Positions 1 through 8,598 are shown, numbered from the stretch's first letter. The stretch is DNA of 64,000 nucleotides from Streptomyces violaceusniger (GCA_005405945.1 BJHW01000001.1:6014001-6078000), one strand, 5' to 3'. Translations and numbers: made by a program. The notes: a model not told the origin generated them from the sequence alone.

Positions 1-1
1 C

Positions 2-874
2 CGGGTCTACCGGGCGAAGGCGTACGAGCTGCCGGACGCGGGACGCGACGCGCGCGGCCAGCATGTGGCGAACCTGCTGGCCTTCCAGCCCGATGAGAAG
101 ATCGCGCGAATTCTCGCCATCCGGGACTACGAGGCGGTGCCGTACCTGGTGCTGGCCACCAAGTCCGGCCTGGTGAAGAAGACCCCGCTGAAGGACTACG
201 ACTCGCCCCGCTCGGGCGGTGTGATCGCGATCAACCTCCGGGAGATGGAGGACGGCCGCGAGGACGAGCTGATCGGCGCCGAGCTGGTCTCCTCCGCGGA
301 CGATCTGCTGCTGATCAGCAAGAAGGCGCAGTCGATCCGGTTCACGGCGACCGATGACTCGCTGCGGCCGATGGGGCGCGCGACCTCCGGTGTGAAGGGC
401 ATGAGCTTCCGCGAGGGTGATGAACTCCTCTCGATGAATGTGGTCCGGCCCGGTACGTTCGTGTTCACCGCCACCGACGGCGGGTACGCGAAGCGGACCG
501 ATGTCGATGAGTACCGCGTCCAGGGGCGCGGCGGTCTCGGCATCAAGGCGGCGAAGATCGTCGAGGACCGTGGTTCCCTGGTCGGGGCGCTGGTGGTCGA
601 GGAGACCGATGAGATCCTCGCCATCACGCTCAGCGGTGGCGTGATCCGCACCCGGGTCAATGAGGTCAGGGAGACGGGCCGTGACACCATGGGCGTCCAA
701 CTGATCAACCTGGGCAAGCGCGATGCCGTCGTCGGCATCGCCCGGAACGCCGAGGCCGGTCGTGAGGCTGAAGAGGTCGAGGAAGAAACCGCGACCGCGA
801 ACGTGCCAGCCGAGGAGGCCGCGTCCGAGGCGGCCGAGGGCACAGCGCCCCCGGCCGACGAGACCGAGGAGTAA
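2..874 (+). CDS. gyrA: DNA gyrase subunit A, C-terminal part (5' truncated by window)
   Basis: GyrA cuts and rejoins DNA in the gyrase tetramer that introduces negative supercoils. The window holds only the last 290 codons; the frame is open from base 2 (RVYRAKAYELPD...). What remains is the C-terminal DNA-wrapping beta-pinwheel, recognisable by recurring blades such as KSGLVKKTPL, ATDGGYAKRT and LSGGVIRTRV. The catalytic tyrosine and the GyrA box lie upstream of the window. The last 40 residues are a Glu/Ala-rich tail typical of Streptomyces GyrA. The next gene begins 3 bases after the stop, so the two are probably co-transcribed. Identification is firm from sequence and context. Confidence 0.96.
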   Translation, partial: RVYRAKAYELPDAGRDARGQHVANLLAFQPDEKIARILAIRDYEAVPYLVLATKSGLVKKTPLKDYDSPRSGGVIAINLREMEDGREDELIGAELVSSADDLLLISKKAQSIRFTATDDSLRPMGRATSGVKGMSFREGDELLSMNVVRPGTFVFTATDGGYAKRTDVDEYRVQGRGGLGIKAAKIVEDRGSLVGALVVEETDEILAITLSGGVIRTRVNEVRETGRDTMGVQLINLGKRDAVVGIARNAEAGREAEEVEEETATANVPAEEAASEAAEGTAPPADETEE

Positions 875-877
875 GTC

Positions 878-1645
878 GTGAGTGGAGCCACGGGTGCCGC
901 GGGCGGTGCGGACGCCGGGGGGCGTCCGGGATCGGGAGCCCCGACGGGCGGTCACACCGCTGAGGACGGCGCCCGTGGCCCGGCCGGGGACTCCGCCGCC
1001 GCGGCGGTGACCGAGACCCGGAAGCTGCGGCCGCAGCGCGATCCGAACCCCAAGCCCCAGTACTCCAGCCCGCTCCCCAACGAGCGTCCCGCCCCCGCCC
1101 AGCCCGCGCAGCCGTACCACCCGCCGCAGGCATACGCCCCGCCGCCCGGCGGCGGGACCGGACGGGACGGCTCGGTGCCCGGGCAGTCGGCCCAGGCCGT
1201 CCAGACGGGGCACCAGCAGGCCGCCACGGCCGTCCGGCGCCCCCGTACGTCCGCGGGGGCACGTCCGGCGCCGCGGACCCGCAAGGCGCGGCTGCGGGTC
1301 GCCAGGGTCGATCCGTGGTCGGTCATGAAGGTCAGCTTCCTGCTGGCGATCGCGCTGGGGATCTGCACGGTGATCGCGGTGGCGGTGCTGTGGATGGTCA
1401 TGGACGCCATGGGCGTCTTCAGCGCGGTGGGCGGCACCATCAGTGACGCCACGGAGTCGCAGAAGGGCAGCGGGTTCGACCTGGAGTCCTTCCTGTCGCT
1501 TCCGCGTGTCCTGGGGTTCACCGGGATCATCGCCGTGATCAATGTGGTGCTGGCGACCGCGCTGGCCACGCTCGGGGCCTTCATCTACAACCTGTCGGCA
1601 GGCTTCGTGGGCGGCGTCGAGCTGACCCTGGCCGAGGACGAGTAG
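878..1645 (+). CDS. DUF3566 membrane protein following gyrA
   Basis: A 255-residue protein of the DUF3566 family, which sits directly after gyrA in many actinobacteria. About 140 N-terminal residues are Pro/Gly/Ala-rich and probably disordered. They are followed by a conserved segment (RLRVARVDPWSVMK) and two membrane helices near residues 147-172 and 208-240, with a loop carrying FDLESFLSLPRVLGF. The GTG start is chosen because a GAGGAG ribosome site ends 6 bases upstream and the start lies 3 bases after the gyrA stop. The molecular function is unknown; membrane location is inferred from the two hydrophobic stretches. Confidence 0.9.
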   Translation: MSGATGAAGGADAGGRPGSGAPTGGHTAEDGARGPAGDSAAAAVTETRKLRPQRDPNPKPQYSSPLPNERPAPAQPAQPYHPPQAYAPPPGGGTGRDGSVPGQSAQAVQTGHQQAATAVRRPRTSAGARPAPRTRKARLRVARVDPWSVMKVSFLLAIALGICTVIAVAVLWMVMDAMGVFSAVGGTISDATESQKGSGFDLESFLSLPRVLGFTGIIAVINVVLATALATLGAFIYNLSAGFVGGVELTLAEDE

Positions 1646-1664
1646 CGGCCCGCCGTTACCGATT

Positions 1665-1693
1665 TTGGGACAGGGCAGGTGGTGCGCTAATCT
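1665..1693 (+). promoter_or_regulatory. Probable promoter of tRNA-Ile
   Basis: TTGGGA (1665-1670) and TAATCT (1688-1693) are separated by 17 bases and lie 13 bases before the tRNA 5' end. This fits a vegetative (HrdB-type) Streptomyces promoter. Inferred from sequence only. Confidence 0.5.
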
Positions 1694-1706
1694 TTCGGTG
1701 CAGCGC

Positions 1707-1780
1707 GGGGCTATAGCTCAGACGGTTAGAGCGCTTCCCTGATAAGGAAGAGGCCACAGGTTCAAGTCCTGTTAGCCCCA
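1707..1780 (+). tRNA. tRNA-Ile (GAT anticodon)
   Basis: A 74-base cloverleaf. The acceptor stem GGGGCTA pairs with TAGCCCC and is followed by discriminator A at 1780. The D-loop is AGCTCAGACGGTTAGAGC, and the anticodon stem-loop CTTCC-CTGATAA-GGAAG carries GAT. The T arm contains GGTTCAAGTCC. The 3' CCA is not encoded. Its place just after gyrA and DUF3566 is the usual actinobacterial one. Confidence 0.97.
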
Positions 1781-1788
1781 CCGTCGCG

Positions 1789-1825
1789 ATCAGCCTGGAT
1801 GGAGATCTTCTCCGTCCAGGCTGAT
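1789..1825 (+). terminator. Hairpin terminator after tRNA-Ile
   Basis: A 17-bp stem with one G-T wobble and a 3-base loop starts 8 bases after the tRNA. There is no T-tract, as is common for Streptomyces terminators. Confidence 0.7.
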
Positions 1826-1872
1826 GTCGTATGGGGGCAGGGAGTTGATCCCCGCCTCCTTCCCGGTTTCTC

Positions 1873-1925
1873 ACCGGCCAATGCCGGTCATAGGTCACCG
1901 ATCGGTATCGGTCGGTGTGTATCAT
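1873..1925 (+). promoter_or_regulatory. Two inverted repeats and a -10-like box before DLW-39
   Basis: Two inverted repeats, ACCGGC-CAAT-GCCGGT (1873-1888) and ACCGAT-CGGT-ATCGGT (1897-1912), precede a TATCAT (1920-1925) that could be a -10 box. The DLW-39 start is 47 bases further on. This is a possible operator/promoter; no known regulator is assigned. Confidence 0.35.
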
Positions 1926-1971
1926 CGGGCGCCAGAGGTCCCCTACGTCAAGAAAGAGACGAGGTAGCGCG

Positions 1972-2106
1972 GTGAAGAAGCTGCTCCTGGTCGCACTGGC
2001 CGCCATCGGCGGGCTCCTCGTGTACCGCCAGATCCAGGCGGATCGCGCCGAGCAGGATCTGTGGACGGAGGCGACCGACTCCGTGCCCGCAGGTTCGGGT
2101 GTGTGA
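1972..2106 (+). CDS. DLW-39 family small membrane protein
   Basis: A 44-residue protein, shorter than most gene finders accept. It has a basic start (VKK), one membrane helix (LLLVALAAIGGLLVY) and a charged tail holding the family's Asp-Leu-Trp motif (AEQDLWTEATDSV). The DLW-39 family is a known actinobacterial microprotein encoded near gyrA and tRNA-Ile; its function is unknown. The GTG at 1972 is preferred over an in-frame GTG at 1915 because GAGG (1961-1964) lies 7 bases upstream and the family members begin with this Lys-rich segment. A strong terminator follows the stop. Confidence 0.88.
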   Translation: MKKLLLVALAAIGGLLVYRQIQADRAEQDLWTEATDSVPAGSGV

Positions 2107-2126
2107 GCTCCTCCAACAGTCCCGGT

Positions 2127-2162
2127 ACGGGGCCCCGACCGCTGGAGCGGTCGGGGCCCCGT
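2127..2162 (+). terminator. Strong GC hairpin terminator after DLW-39
   Basis: A perfect inverted repeat with 17-base arms separated by only GG lies 20 bases after the DLW-39 stop. It is likely an intrinsic terminator of the Streptomyces type, without a T-run. Confidence 0.75.
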
Positions 2163-2282
2163 CCGCTTTACTGGCGCCGTGGCGGGGAAGGGGCGGGGGC
2201 GTCGGGGGATGGGATGACGGGGGCCTTCGTGTTTCACTCTCTGTTTCACTCTCGCAAACGAATTGCTTGCACAGGCAAAGTT

Positions 2283-2366
2283 GAGCGGGCCGGCCGGGCC
2301 GGGTTGAACGAGCCGACCAGGCCGGGGCTGAACGAGCCGACCAGGCCGGGGCTGAGCGGGCCGACC
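2283..2366 (+). repeat. Degenerate 24-bp tandem repeat in a leader
   Basis: Two exact copies of a 24-bp unit beginning GAACGAGCCGACC occupy 2306-2329 and 2330-2353, flanked by partial diverged copies. The array ends 27 bases before the start of the secreted protein gene, so it lies in the promoter or 5' leader. Confidence 0.7.
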
Positions 2367-2393
2367 GGCCGGTACGACGAGGAGCGACGCGCG

Positions 2394-3749
2394 ATGAAGG
2401 ACCGCCGCAAGGTCAGGGCCGGTCTCGCCGCGGCGGCGGCGCTGTGCGCGGTGGCCGCGGCACCGGGGACGTCCCTCGCCGACGGCGCCGCCGGGGCCCG
2501 GGCGTACGAGGCCCGCGGCACCCGGATATCCGGCTCGGACGGTGATGCGGGCGCCCCTTCCCTGGCGGCCGGCCGCACCTATGTCGACAGCGTCGCGCCG
2601 GGCGAGAAGCGGTACTACGGCGTGACGCTCGACACGAAGTCAGCCGCCTATGTCTCGGCGGTCGCGGCACCCCGGCCGGGCGCGGAGGTGACCTCGTACC
2701 GCGATGGCGTGAAGGTGACCCTGGAGAGCCCCGACGGGGGCATCTGCGGCACCGCCTCCCCGAAGATCGAGACGAGCGGTGTGGCCTATCCCCTGGCCGA
2801 CTACGCCTCCCGCCAGATCGACTCCGGCCCGGCCTCCTGCCACCAGGCGGGGCGCTATGTGGTGACCGTGGAGCGCCAGTCCGGGTCACCGGACCCGGAG
2901 CGCTGGCCCGTGGAGCTCCGGCTGATGGTGGAGCCACCGGTGAAGGGCGGGGCCACGGGGGCCGCACCGGAGGGGAGTTCGAGCTCGCCGGCGCCCGAGG
3001 CGCCGGACGGCACTCCGCTGCCGAGGCGCGGCGGGCGCGGCTTCACCGACGCGCCGACCCTGGGGACCGGGGTGTGGAAGGACGAGATCACGCCGGGGGA
3101 GACGCACTACTACCGGGTGCCCGTGGACTGGGGGCAGCGCCTGGCGGCCACCGCCGAACTGTCCGCCGACGGCAAGGACCAGAGCACCCGTCTGCTCGAC
3201 CGCGCCCTGGCGCTGCACGCCTACAACCCGGCGCGCGGGCTCGCGAAGCGCGGCACCCCCGCCGCGCAGGACGGCGAGTCGCCCCGCACCCAGGTGGCCA
3301 CCGCGCCGGTGGCTTACGGAAACCGGTATGCGAACACCGGCTCCACGGTCCGCGCGATGAGCTTCAGCGGTGGGTACTTCCTGGCGGTCACCCTCAACCC
3401 GCCGCAGGTGGCACCGCATCTGAACAGCCCGGTGCCGGTCGTGCTGCGGGTCCGGGTCGCGGGCGACGCGCGCGGCGGGCCCACTTACGACGAGGACCCG
3501 GTCAAGGCGGGGTTCGGCCTCACGGCGGCCGACCGGCGGGCGGCCAAGCGCCATCCGGACGCGGCGGAAGGCGACCGGATGGGGGCTTCCGGCTCCGGCG
3601 CCGCCGACTCGAAGGACGCGCTGCGGGTGGTGGGGTACGCGGGGATCGGCACCGGGACGGTGCTGGTGCTGGGGCTCGGGGTGTGGACGCTCACCGCTCG
3701 GCGGCGGGCCTCGGCGGGGCGGCGGTACGGGCCGCCGCCTGCTTGGTAG
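2394..3749 (+). CDS. Secreted, membrane-anchored protein of unknown function
   Basis: A 451-residue protein with a typical signal peptide (MKDRRKVRAGLAAAAALCAV, cleavage probably after SLA near residue 31). It has two similar extracellular halves: each contains a GE(K/T)xYYxV segment (PGEKRYYGVTL and PGETHYYRVPV) that resembles the jelly-roll-like C-terminal domains of secreted peptidases. One C-terminal helix (GTGTVLVLGLGVWTL) is followed by an Arg-rich cytoplasmic tail. The ATG is chosen because GAGGAG lies 9 bases upstream and the signal peptide starts there. I do not recognise a named family. The architecture suggests a cell-surface protein held in the membrane. Confidence 0.8.
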   Translation: MKDRRKVRAGLAAAAALCAVAAAPGTSLADGAAGARAYEARGTRISGSDGDAGAPSLAAGRTYVDSVAPGEKRYYGVTLDTKSAAYVSAVAAPRPGAEVTSYRDGVKVTLESPDGGICGTASPKIETSGVAYPLADYASRQIDSGPASCHQAGRYVVTVERQSGSPDPERWPVELRLMVEPPVKGGATGAAPEGSSSSPAPEAPDGTPLPRRGGRGFTDAPTLGTGVWKDEITPGETHYYRVPVDWGQRLAATAELSADGKDQSTRLLDRALALHAYNPARGLAKRGTPAAQDGESPRTQVATAPVAYGNRYANTGSTVRAMSFSGGYFLAVTLNPPQVAPHLNSPVPVVLRVRVAGDARGGPTYDEDPVKAGFGLTAADRRAAKRHPDAAEGDRMGASGSGAADSKDALRVVGYAGIGTGTVLVLGLGVWTLTARRRASAGRRYGPPPAW

Positions 3750-3821
3750 TTGGGCTGGGCCTGGGGTCTGCTGGGGGCTGGGGTCTGCGGCTTGCTGGGA
3801 GGCTGGGGTCTGGGATTTGCT

Positions 3822-3863
<42 letters not shown>

Positions 3864-3875
3864 CCTGGGGCGGGG

Positions 3876-5616
3876 TCAGCCCGCTGCCACCAGGGCCCAT
3901 GCGCCGATGGCGAAGCACAGCGCCGCCACGATCAGGATCGAGAGCGCCGTTTTCCGGGACGGTCCGGGGCGCCGCCGAGTCGCCGGGGAACCTGCGGCCG
4001 CTCCGCGGTGTATGGACGAGTAGAAGGAAAGTCACGCGGGAGCGGCGTTGGTGTCGGGGTCGGAGTCGGCGTGGGTGTCGGCGTTGGCGTCGGTGTCGGC
4101 GTGGGAGCCGCGTTCGGAGCGGGAGCGGGGGTGGGCGTATGCGGGTGCGGGTGCTGCACCGGCTGTACGGGGTGTGGGGGCTGCTGTTGTGCGTGGTGCG
4201 GGTGGTGCACGGGCGGCTGTGGGGCCGGTGGGATCGGGGCCGCCGTCGAGGGGGTCGGTGGGGTCAGCGGATGGGGTATCGACGGCCGCTGGACCGGTGG
4301 GGGCGGAGTCGCGGGTCGGCCGGCCGGCGGCGGGGGCGTCGGCGTCGGTGGGCCCGCGGGCTGCGGCGGTGGGGTCTGGTGCGGTGGGGTCCGATTCGGG
4401 GGCGTCTGGGCGTGCGGGGGTTCGGGGTGCCGGACTTCGGAGGGCGCGGCGCCGGAGGACGGAGCCCCAGGAGTCCCGGGGGCCCGGGAGTTCCAGGGGC
4501 CTCGGGGGCCTCGGTGTGCGGGGCGCGTGGCTGGTCGTTCCGGGGGAGCGGCGGCGGGAGGGTGAAGCTGCCGGTGTCGGACATGGACGGCCGCGGGGCG
4601 GCCGGCTGCGGAGGAGCGGCCGCGTCGGGGCCGGGGGCTGCCTCGTCGGCGGAGCCCGAGTCGGCGGCGGGCTGGGGCCGGGACGGCGCCGCGCCGTTGT
4701 CCTGGGGCGGGTCGGCCTTCGCATGGCGGCGGCGCGGCCGGGTGGGGCCGTCGGGGCCGAATCCGGTGGGCAGCGGCCCGAGTTGGTCGAAGACCTCGAT
4801 GGCATCGTCGTCCAGGTCGGCCTCGGGAAGCAGGTCGACCGCGGTCGCCAGTGCCTTCCGCGCGCCATTGGCGGTGCGGAAGCGGTTCTCGGGGTCCGGC
4901 TGCAGCAGCCCTGCGAGCACCTGCCACAGCGGTTCGGGCACCCCGGTGGGCGCGTTCGGCACCCCTTGCTCGAAGAGCTTGACGAGCGCTTCCGCGTCCG
5001 GCTTGTGCCCGGTGATCAGATAGAGAGCCACCAGCCCGACGGCGAAGAGGTCCGCCGGGAAGTCGGGGTCGTCGCCCATCATCTGCTCGGGCGCGAAGTA
5101 ACCGGGGGTGCCCATCACGTAGTTGGCCTCGGTGAGGCGGGGCTCGCCCTTGGTCAGCGCGATGCCGAAGTCGGACAGCCGGACGTGCGGCCGCCCGGTC
5201 CCGGTGGATTCCAGCAGGATGTTCGCCGGTTTGATGTCCCGGTGCACCACACCCTCGGCGTGCACCGCGGCCAGTCCGGAGAGCAGCTGGTCGAGCAGGG
5301 TGCACACATAGCGGGGCGGCAGCGGGCCGTAGTCCCCGATCAGATGGGCGAACGAGCCGCCGCCCACCAGGTCCATGGTGAACAGCACCTTGTCGTCGTC
5401 GGCCGCCCAGCTGGCCGGTGCCAGCACATGGGGGTGGTCGATCCGCAGGGCCTGTTCCCGGACAAAGCGCAGCAGCGTATGGGCGTCGCGTTGCTGGAGC
5501 ACCTTCGCTGCCACGTACCGTCGGCGGCGGTGGTCCCAGACGCGCCATACGGCGCCCACGCCACCGCGCCCGATCGGGTCCACCAGCTCGTACCGGCCCG
5601 CGAAGATCTCACCCAT
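3876..5616 (-). CDS. Ser/Thr protein kinase with Pro/Thr-rich linker and C-terminal membrane helix (two frame breaks)
   Basis: Eukaryotic-type kinase. The first 265 residues hold the glycine loop GRGGVGAVW, the ATP lysine in AAKVL, catalytic HRDIKPANIL and metal-binding DFGIAL. The rest is a Pro-rich linker ending in a run of Pro-Thr repeats, then a single membrane helix (ALSILIVAALCFAIGAWAL) and stop. There is no extracellular sensor. As given, the frame breaks near 4484 (CCC for CCCC on the plus strand) and near 3965. Adding one base at each restores a 580-residue protein whose tail matches Streptomyces homologues. Gene 5662-6207 lies 45 bases upstream and may share the transcript. The linker is coded by a GTCGGC-like microsatellite (about 4048-4106). 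Confidence 0.85.
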
Positions 5617-5661
5617 CGCGCCGTGCCCGCCCCGTCATCGACTCGTCAGCAGTTCAGCCCG

Positions 5662-6207
5662 TCAGCTCTGGTGCGCCTCGTAGTGGGCGACCGCCTCGGC
5701 GGTCCGCCCGGCGCCGTACACACGGAGAAACTCTGCCAGCTCGGGGTGGGTGGAGGCGAGGGAGTCGGCGGCATCGATGATGTCCCCCGCGGCCGCCACG
5801 GACCGCAGCAGCGACTGGATCTCACGTACCACTCGCCGTACGGTCGGGGCGCCCGTGCTCGCCGTGGTCTGGGTGGAGTTGAGGACCGAGCCGCCCGCGG
5901 ACTTCTTGATCTCCTCCATGCGCTCGGCGGCCTCGGCGGCGCTGACCCTGCCGTCCGCCGCCTGGCTGGACAGCTCCTGCAGCGCCTGCACCCGCTGGAC
6001 CACGGCGGGGTTGCCGATCTTGGCGCGCTGGCCGCTCATGAGCTGCGAGAGCATGGGCGCGGACAGACCGAGGACGGCGGCGAGACGGGCTTGGTTCAGA
6101 CCGAGATCGTCGATGAGACGGCGAAAGAGCGCCCCCAGCGGCTCCCCGTACCAGCTGCGCTGAAGCTCCCGTGCGCGCGCCGTGGCATCCTGCTGTGTTG
6201 CGTCCAT
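5662..6207 (-). CDS. XRE-like DNA-binding protein upstream of the kinase
   Basis: A 181-residue protein with an N-terminal helix-turn-helix (LFRRLIDDLGLNQARLAAVL, then SAPMLSQLMSGQRAKIGNP). This is followed by an Ala/Glu-rich helical region and a C-terminal alpha-helical segment (VRREIQ-type, ending YEAHQS). It is 45 bases upstream of the kinase on the same strand and is likely co-transcribed, which makes it a plausible regulator or substrate of that kinase (inference). The ATG start has GGGGAGAG about 6 bases upstream. Family assignment rests on the HTH pattern only. Confidence 0.85.
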   Translation of the reverse strand: MDATQQDATARARELQRSWYGEPLGALFRRLIDDLGLNQARLAAVLGLSAPMLSQLMSGQRAKIGNPAVVQRVQALQELSSQAADGRVSAAEAAERMEEIKKSAGGSVLNSTQTTASTGAPTVRRVVREIQSLLRSVAAAGDIIDAADSLASTHPELAEFLRVYGAGRTAEAVAHYEAHQS

Positions 6208-6325
6208 CTCGCTCTCCCCTTCGCTTCGCTGCCGCGAATCTTGCGTGGCATCCTACGGAGAGCGCTACGCGCGAGCGATACCCGGTCGGGAATGGTGGTC
6301 GGTACCAGGTATCCTGATCGGCGAA

Positions 6326-6398
6326 GGGGCCTTAGCTCAGTTGGTAGAGCGCCGTCTTTGCATGGCGGATGTCAGGAGTTCGACTCTCCTAGGCTCCA
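6326..6398 (+). tRNA. tRNA-Ala (TGC anticodon)
   Basis: A 73-base cloverleaf. GGGGCCT pairs with AGGCTCC, with discriminator A at 6398. The anticodon loop in CGTCTTTGCATGGCG carries TGC, and the T arm contains GAGTTCGACTC. CCA is not encoded. It is transcribed divergently from the XRE gene. Confidence 0.97.
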
Positions 6399-6405
6399 CC
6401 TCCAT

Positions 6406-6442
6406 CACCAGCCAGGACGCCGGACCGGTGTCCTGGCTGGTG
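6406..6442 (+). terminator. Terminator of tRNA-Ala
   Basis: CACCAGCCAGGAC (6406-6418) pairs perfectly with 6430-6442 across an 11-base loop that can itself pair. CGTTTTCG follows, so this is close to a classical rho-independent terminator. Confidence 0.75.
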
Positions 6443-6585
6443 CGTTTTCGCCCCTGATATCGGTGTTGCCACTCTTGTCATTGCCCGGCGCAACACCCGC
6501 GGGATGCTCCAGGGTGTTTTCCACAACTCGGGCAGATCGCCCGGGAGTCGTCTGATCGGCGCGGTGCGCCGTACAGGGGGACACG

Positions 6586-7737
6586 ATGGGTGAGCTGCAT
6601 CCGCTGGGCGAGAACCTGCCCGAGGAGTGCCGGGCGTTCGCTGTGGAGCTGAGGAAGCTGTTCCTGGGGCTGGGGGTCTCGGTGCGCAGATACGCGGTGC
6701 GCAGGCACCGGGATCCGAGCACCATCTCGCGGTTCCTGAACGGCACCCGCATCCCGCCGTGGGAGTTCGTCTTCGATCTGTTCACCGATCTCGCCGAGCG
6801 GCGGGGCGTCGCTCCCACCCCGGCCGCCATCGAGCTGGTGCGGGAGCTGCACCGGGCCGCGGTCCGCACCAGCCGCTCCCCCGGGCACGCCATGGAGATC
6901 TTGCAGATCCAGCTGGCCGACGCCGATCGGGACGCGCGGGTCTCCATGGCGCACCAGGACGTGCTGGGTGAGGCGCTGCTGGACCTCAAGCACCGCATCG
7001 CCGATCTCGAGGTGCGGCTGAACCAGGCCGAGGCGGCATGGGCGACGGAGCGCGCCCGGGCGGACGCGCTGGAGCGGGACATCCCGGACCGGGATGAGCT
7101 GATCAAGGAGCGGGACCTGCTCCAGCAGGAGGTGCGGCGGCTCACCGAGGAGCTGGACGAGGTGCGGCTGCGGGGGCGGCTGGCGGAGGAGCGCTGTCTG
7201 GTCCTGGAGCGGCAGCTGGCCATGGTGGAGTCCCAGCGCCCGGCCGCGGTGCCACTGCAGGAGGAGGAGCCCATGGGACGGGAGGGGCCCGCGGCGCCCC
7301 AGCGAGCCATGGGGCCGCGGCCGAAGATCCTCGTGGTGGACGACCAGCAGAACAATCTGCTGGCCATGGAGGCCGTGCTGGCCACGCTCGACCAGGAGCT
7401 GGTGACCGCGACCTCCGGACAGGAGGCCCTCAAGGCGCTGCTCGACCATGACGACTTCGCGGTGATCCTGCTGGATGTGCAGATGCCCGAGATGGACGGC
7501 TATGAGACGGCGGCCCATATCAAGCGGCGTCCCCGTAACCGCGACATCCCGATCATCTTCCTCACCGCGATGGGCTCCGATCCCGAGCACTCCTCGCGGG
7601 GCTATGCGGCCGGTGCGGTGGACTACATGGCCAAGCCGTTCGACCCCTGGGCGCTGCGGGCCAAGGTCTCGGTCTTCACCGAGATCTTCCTGGAGCGGCG
7701 GCAGCGCCGCTCCCAGGGGGAGGACCCGGCTGACTGA
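6586..7737 (+). CDS. XRE-HTH / coiled-coil / REC response-regulator protein
   Basis: A 383-residue protein with an unusual order of parts. An N-terminal XRE-type helix-turn-helix spans residues 10-70 (VSVRRYAVRRHRDPSTISRF). A long charged coiled coil runs from about 110 to 225. A complete receiver domain covers about 245-370, with DD acidic pair (VVDDQQ), phosphoacceptor Asp in LLDVQMPEMDGYE, Thr in FLTAMG and Lys in AKPFDP. It has no canonical output domain and no adjacent histidine kinase. It probably binds DNA through the N-terminus with REC phosphorylation controlling oligomerisation (inference). It is transcribed away from tRNA-Ala and ends before a (GCCGTA)n run and a strong hairpin. 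Confidence 0.85.
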   Translation: MGELHPLGENLPEECRAFAVELRKLFLGLGVSVRRYAVRRHRDPSTISRFLNGTRIPPWEFVFDLFTDLAERRGVAPTPAAIELVRELHRAAVRTSRSPGHAMEILQIQLADADRDARVSMAHQDVLGEALLDLKHRIADLEVRLNQAEAAWATERARADALERDIPDRDELIKERDLLQQEVRRLTEELDEVRLRGRLAEERCLVLERQLAMVESQRPAAVPLQEEEPMGREGPAAPQRAMGPRPKILVVDDQQNNLLAMEAVLATLDQELVTATSGQEALKALLDHDDFAVILLDVQMPEMDGYETAAHIKRRPRNRDIPIIFLTAMGSDPEHSSRGYAAGAVDYMAKPFDPWALRAKVSVFTEIFLERRQRRSQGEDPAD

Positions 7738-7779
7738 GCCGTAGCCGTAGCCGTAGCCGTAGCCGTGGCCGTAGCCGGA
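7738..7779 (+). repeat. GCCGTA hexanucleotide repeat
   Basis: Seven tandem 6-bp units (five exact GCCGTA, one GCCGTG, one GCCGGA) begin immediately after the stop codon of the REC protein gene. Confidence 0.85.
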
Positions 7780-7804
7780 ACCGGGGACAGGGCCGGAGAC
7801 GGGA

Positions 7805-7840
7805 CGAGGGGCGGGAGATCAGGAGATCTCCCGCCCCTCG
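7805..7840. terminator. Bidirectional hairpin between REC protein and DUF5324 genes
   Basis: A perfect 16-bp stem (CGAGGGGCGGGAGATC and its complement) with loop AGGA lies between the two convergent genes. Confidence 0.8.
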
Positions 7841-7875
7841 CGGAGGGCTTGCGCCGGGCGCCGTGAGCGGCGCCG

Positions 7876-8598
7876 TCAGCGCTCGTCGTCCCTGCGGGCC
7901 TCGGCCTCGGCCTGCTTGGCCTGCACCTCGGGGTCGAGGGCGTTCTGGTCGCTGCCGTCCACCGTCGAGAGCCGCTCGCGGTCGCCCACCTCGGTCGCCG
8001 CCGGGGGCTCGACCAGCCAGTCGGGGTTGGCCTGCTTGTCCCACCACTTCCACGCGGCGAAGACGCCCGCGCCGACCAGCCCGATGAAGGTCGCCCGCTT
8101 GGCGAAGCGGGCGGTCCGGGCCCGGCGGCGGTGCTTCCGGGCGAGCTTCTCGATCTCCGCGGCCGTCACATGGGTGCGCAGCGCCGCGATGGCTGCCGCC
8201 GTGCGGATGGTCGCCTCCTCGCGCGCCGGCCCTGCGGCGGCGCGCACCCCGGCCATCGCCTGCTCCACCCGCGGTGCGGTGTAGTCGGCGGCGTGGCGTG
8301 CCGCCTTGCGGGTCCGCTTGGCGGCCCGCGTGGCGGCCTTGTCCACCTTCGGCGGCAGGGTGCCACGGGCCTGGTTGAGCCGTGGTGCGACATGGGCGTG
8401 GTACTGAGCACCGGCCGTGGACCGGGCCTGGTGTGCCGCGGTCGAGACCTTCGGCGCCAGCCGGACGCGGGCCTCGTGCGCGTAGCGCGTCGCGGTGTCC
8501 TTGGCCGTGCCGGCATAGGGCGCCACCGCCTCCGCGGCGTGCAGGACGCTGCCCTTGGCTGTGCCGGTCGCGGCTCGCACGCTGTCAATGCGGGTCAC
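7876..8598 (-). CDS. DUF5324 family protein
   Basis: A 240-residue Ala/Lys/Arg-rich protein matching the Streptomyces DUF5324 family by its start (MTRIDSVRAATGTAKGSV) and by its place beside the cyclophilin gene. Residues 1-150 are a basic, Ala-rich, probably helical region of repeated AARxA(A/T)xY segments. A short membrane helix (FIGLVGAGVFAAWKWW) lies near 178-195, followed by an acidic tail. A cytoplasmic basic part close to the membrane is inferred; the function is unknown. The ATG start has GGAGGAGGAT just upstream. Confidence 0.85.
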   Translation of the reverse strand: MTRIDSVRAATGTAKGSVLHAAEAVAPYAGTAKDTATRYAHEARVRLAPKVSTAAHQARSTAGAQYHAHVAPRLNQARGTLPPKVDKAATRAAKRTRKAARHAADYTAPRVEQAMAGVRAAAGPAREEATIRTAAAIAALRTHVTAAEIEKLARKHRRRARTARFAKRATFIGLVGAGVFAAWKWWDKQANPDWLVEPPAATEVGDRERLSTVDGSDQNALDPEVQAKQAEAEARRDDER

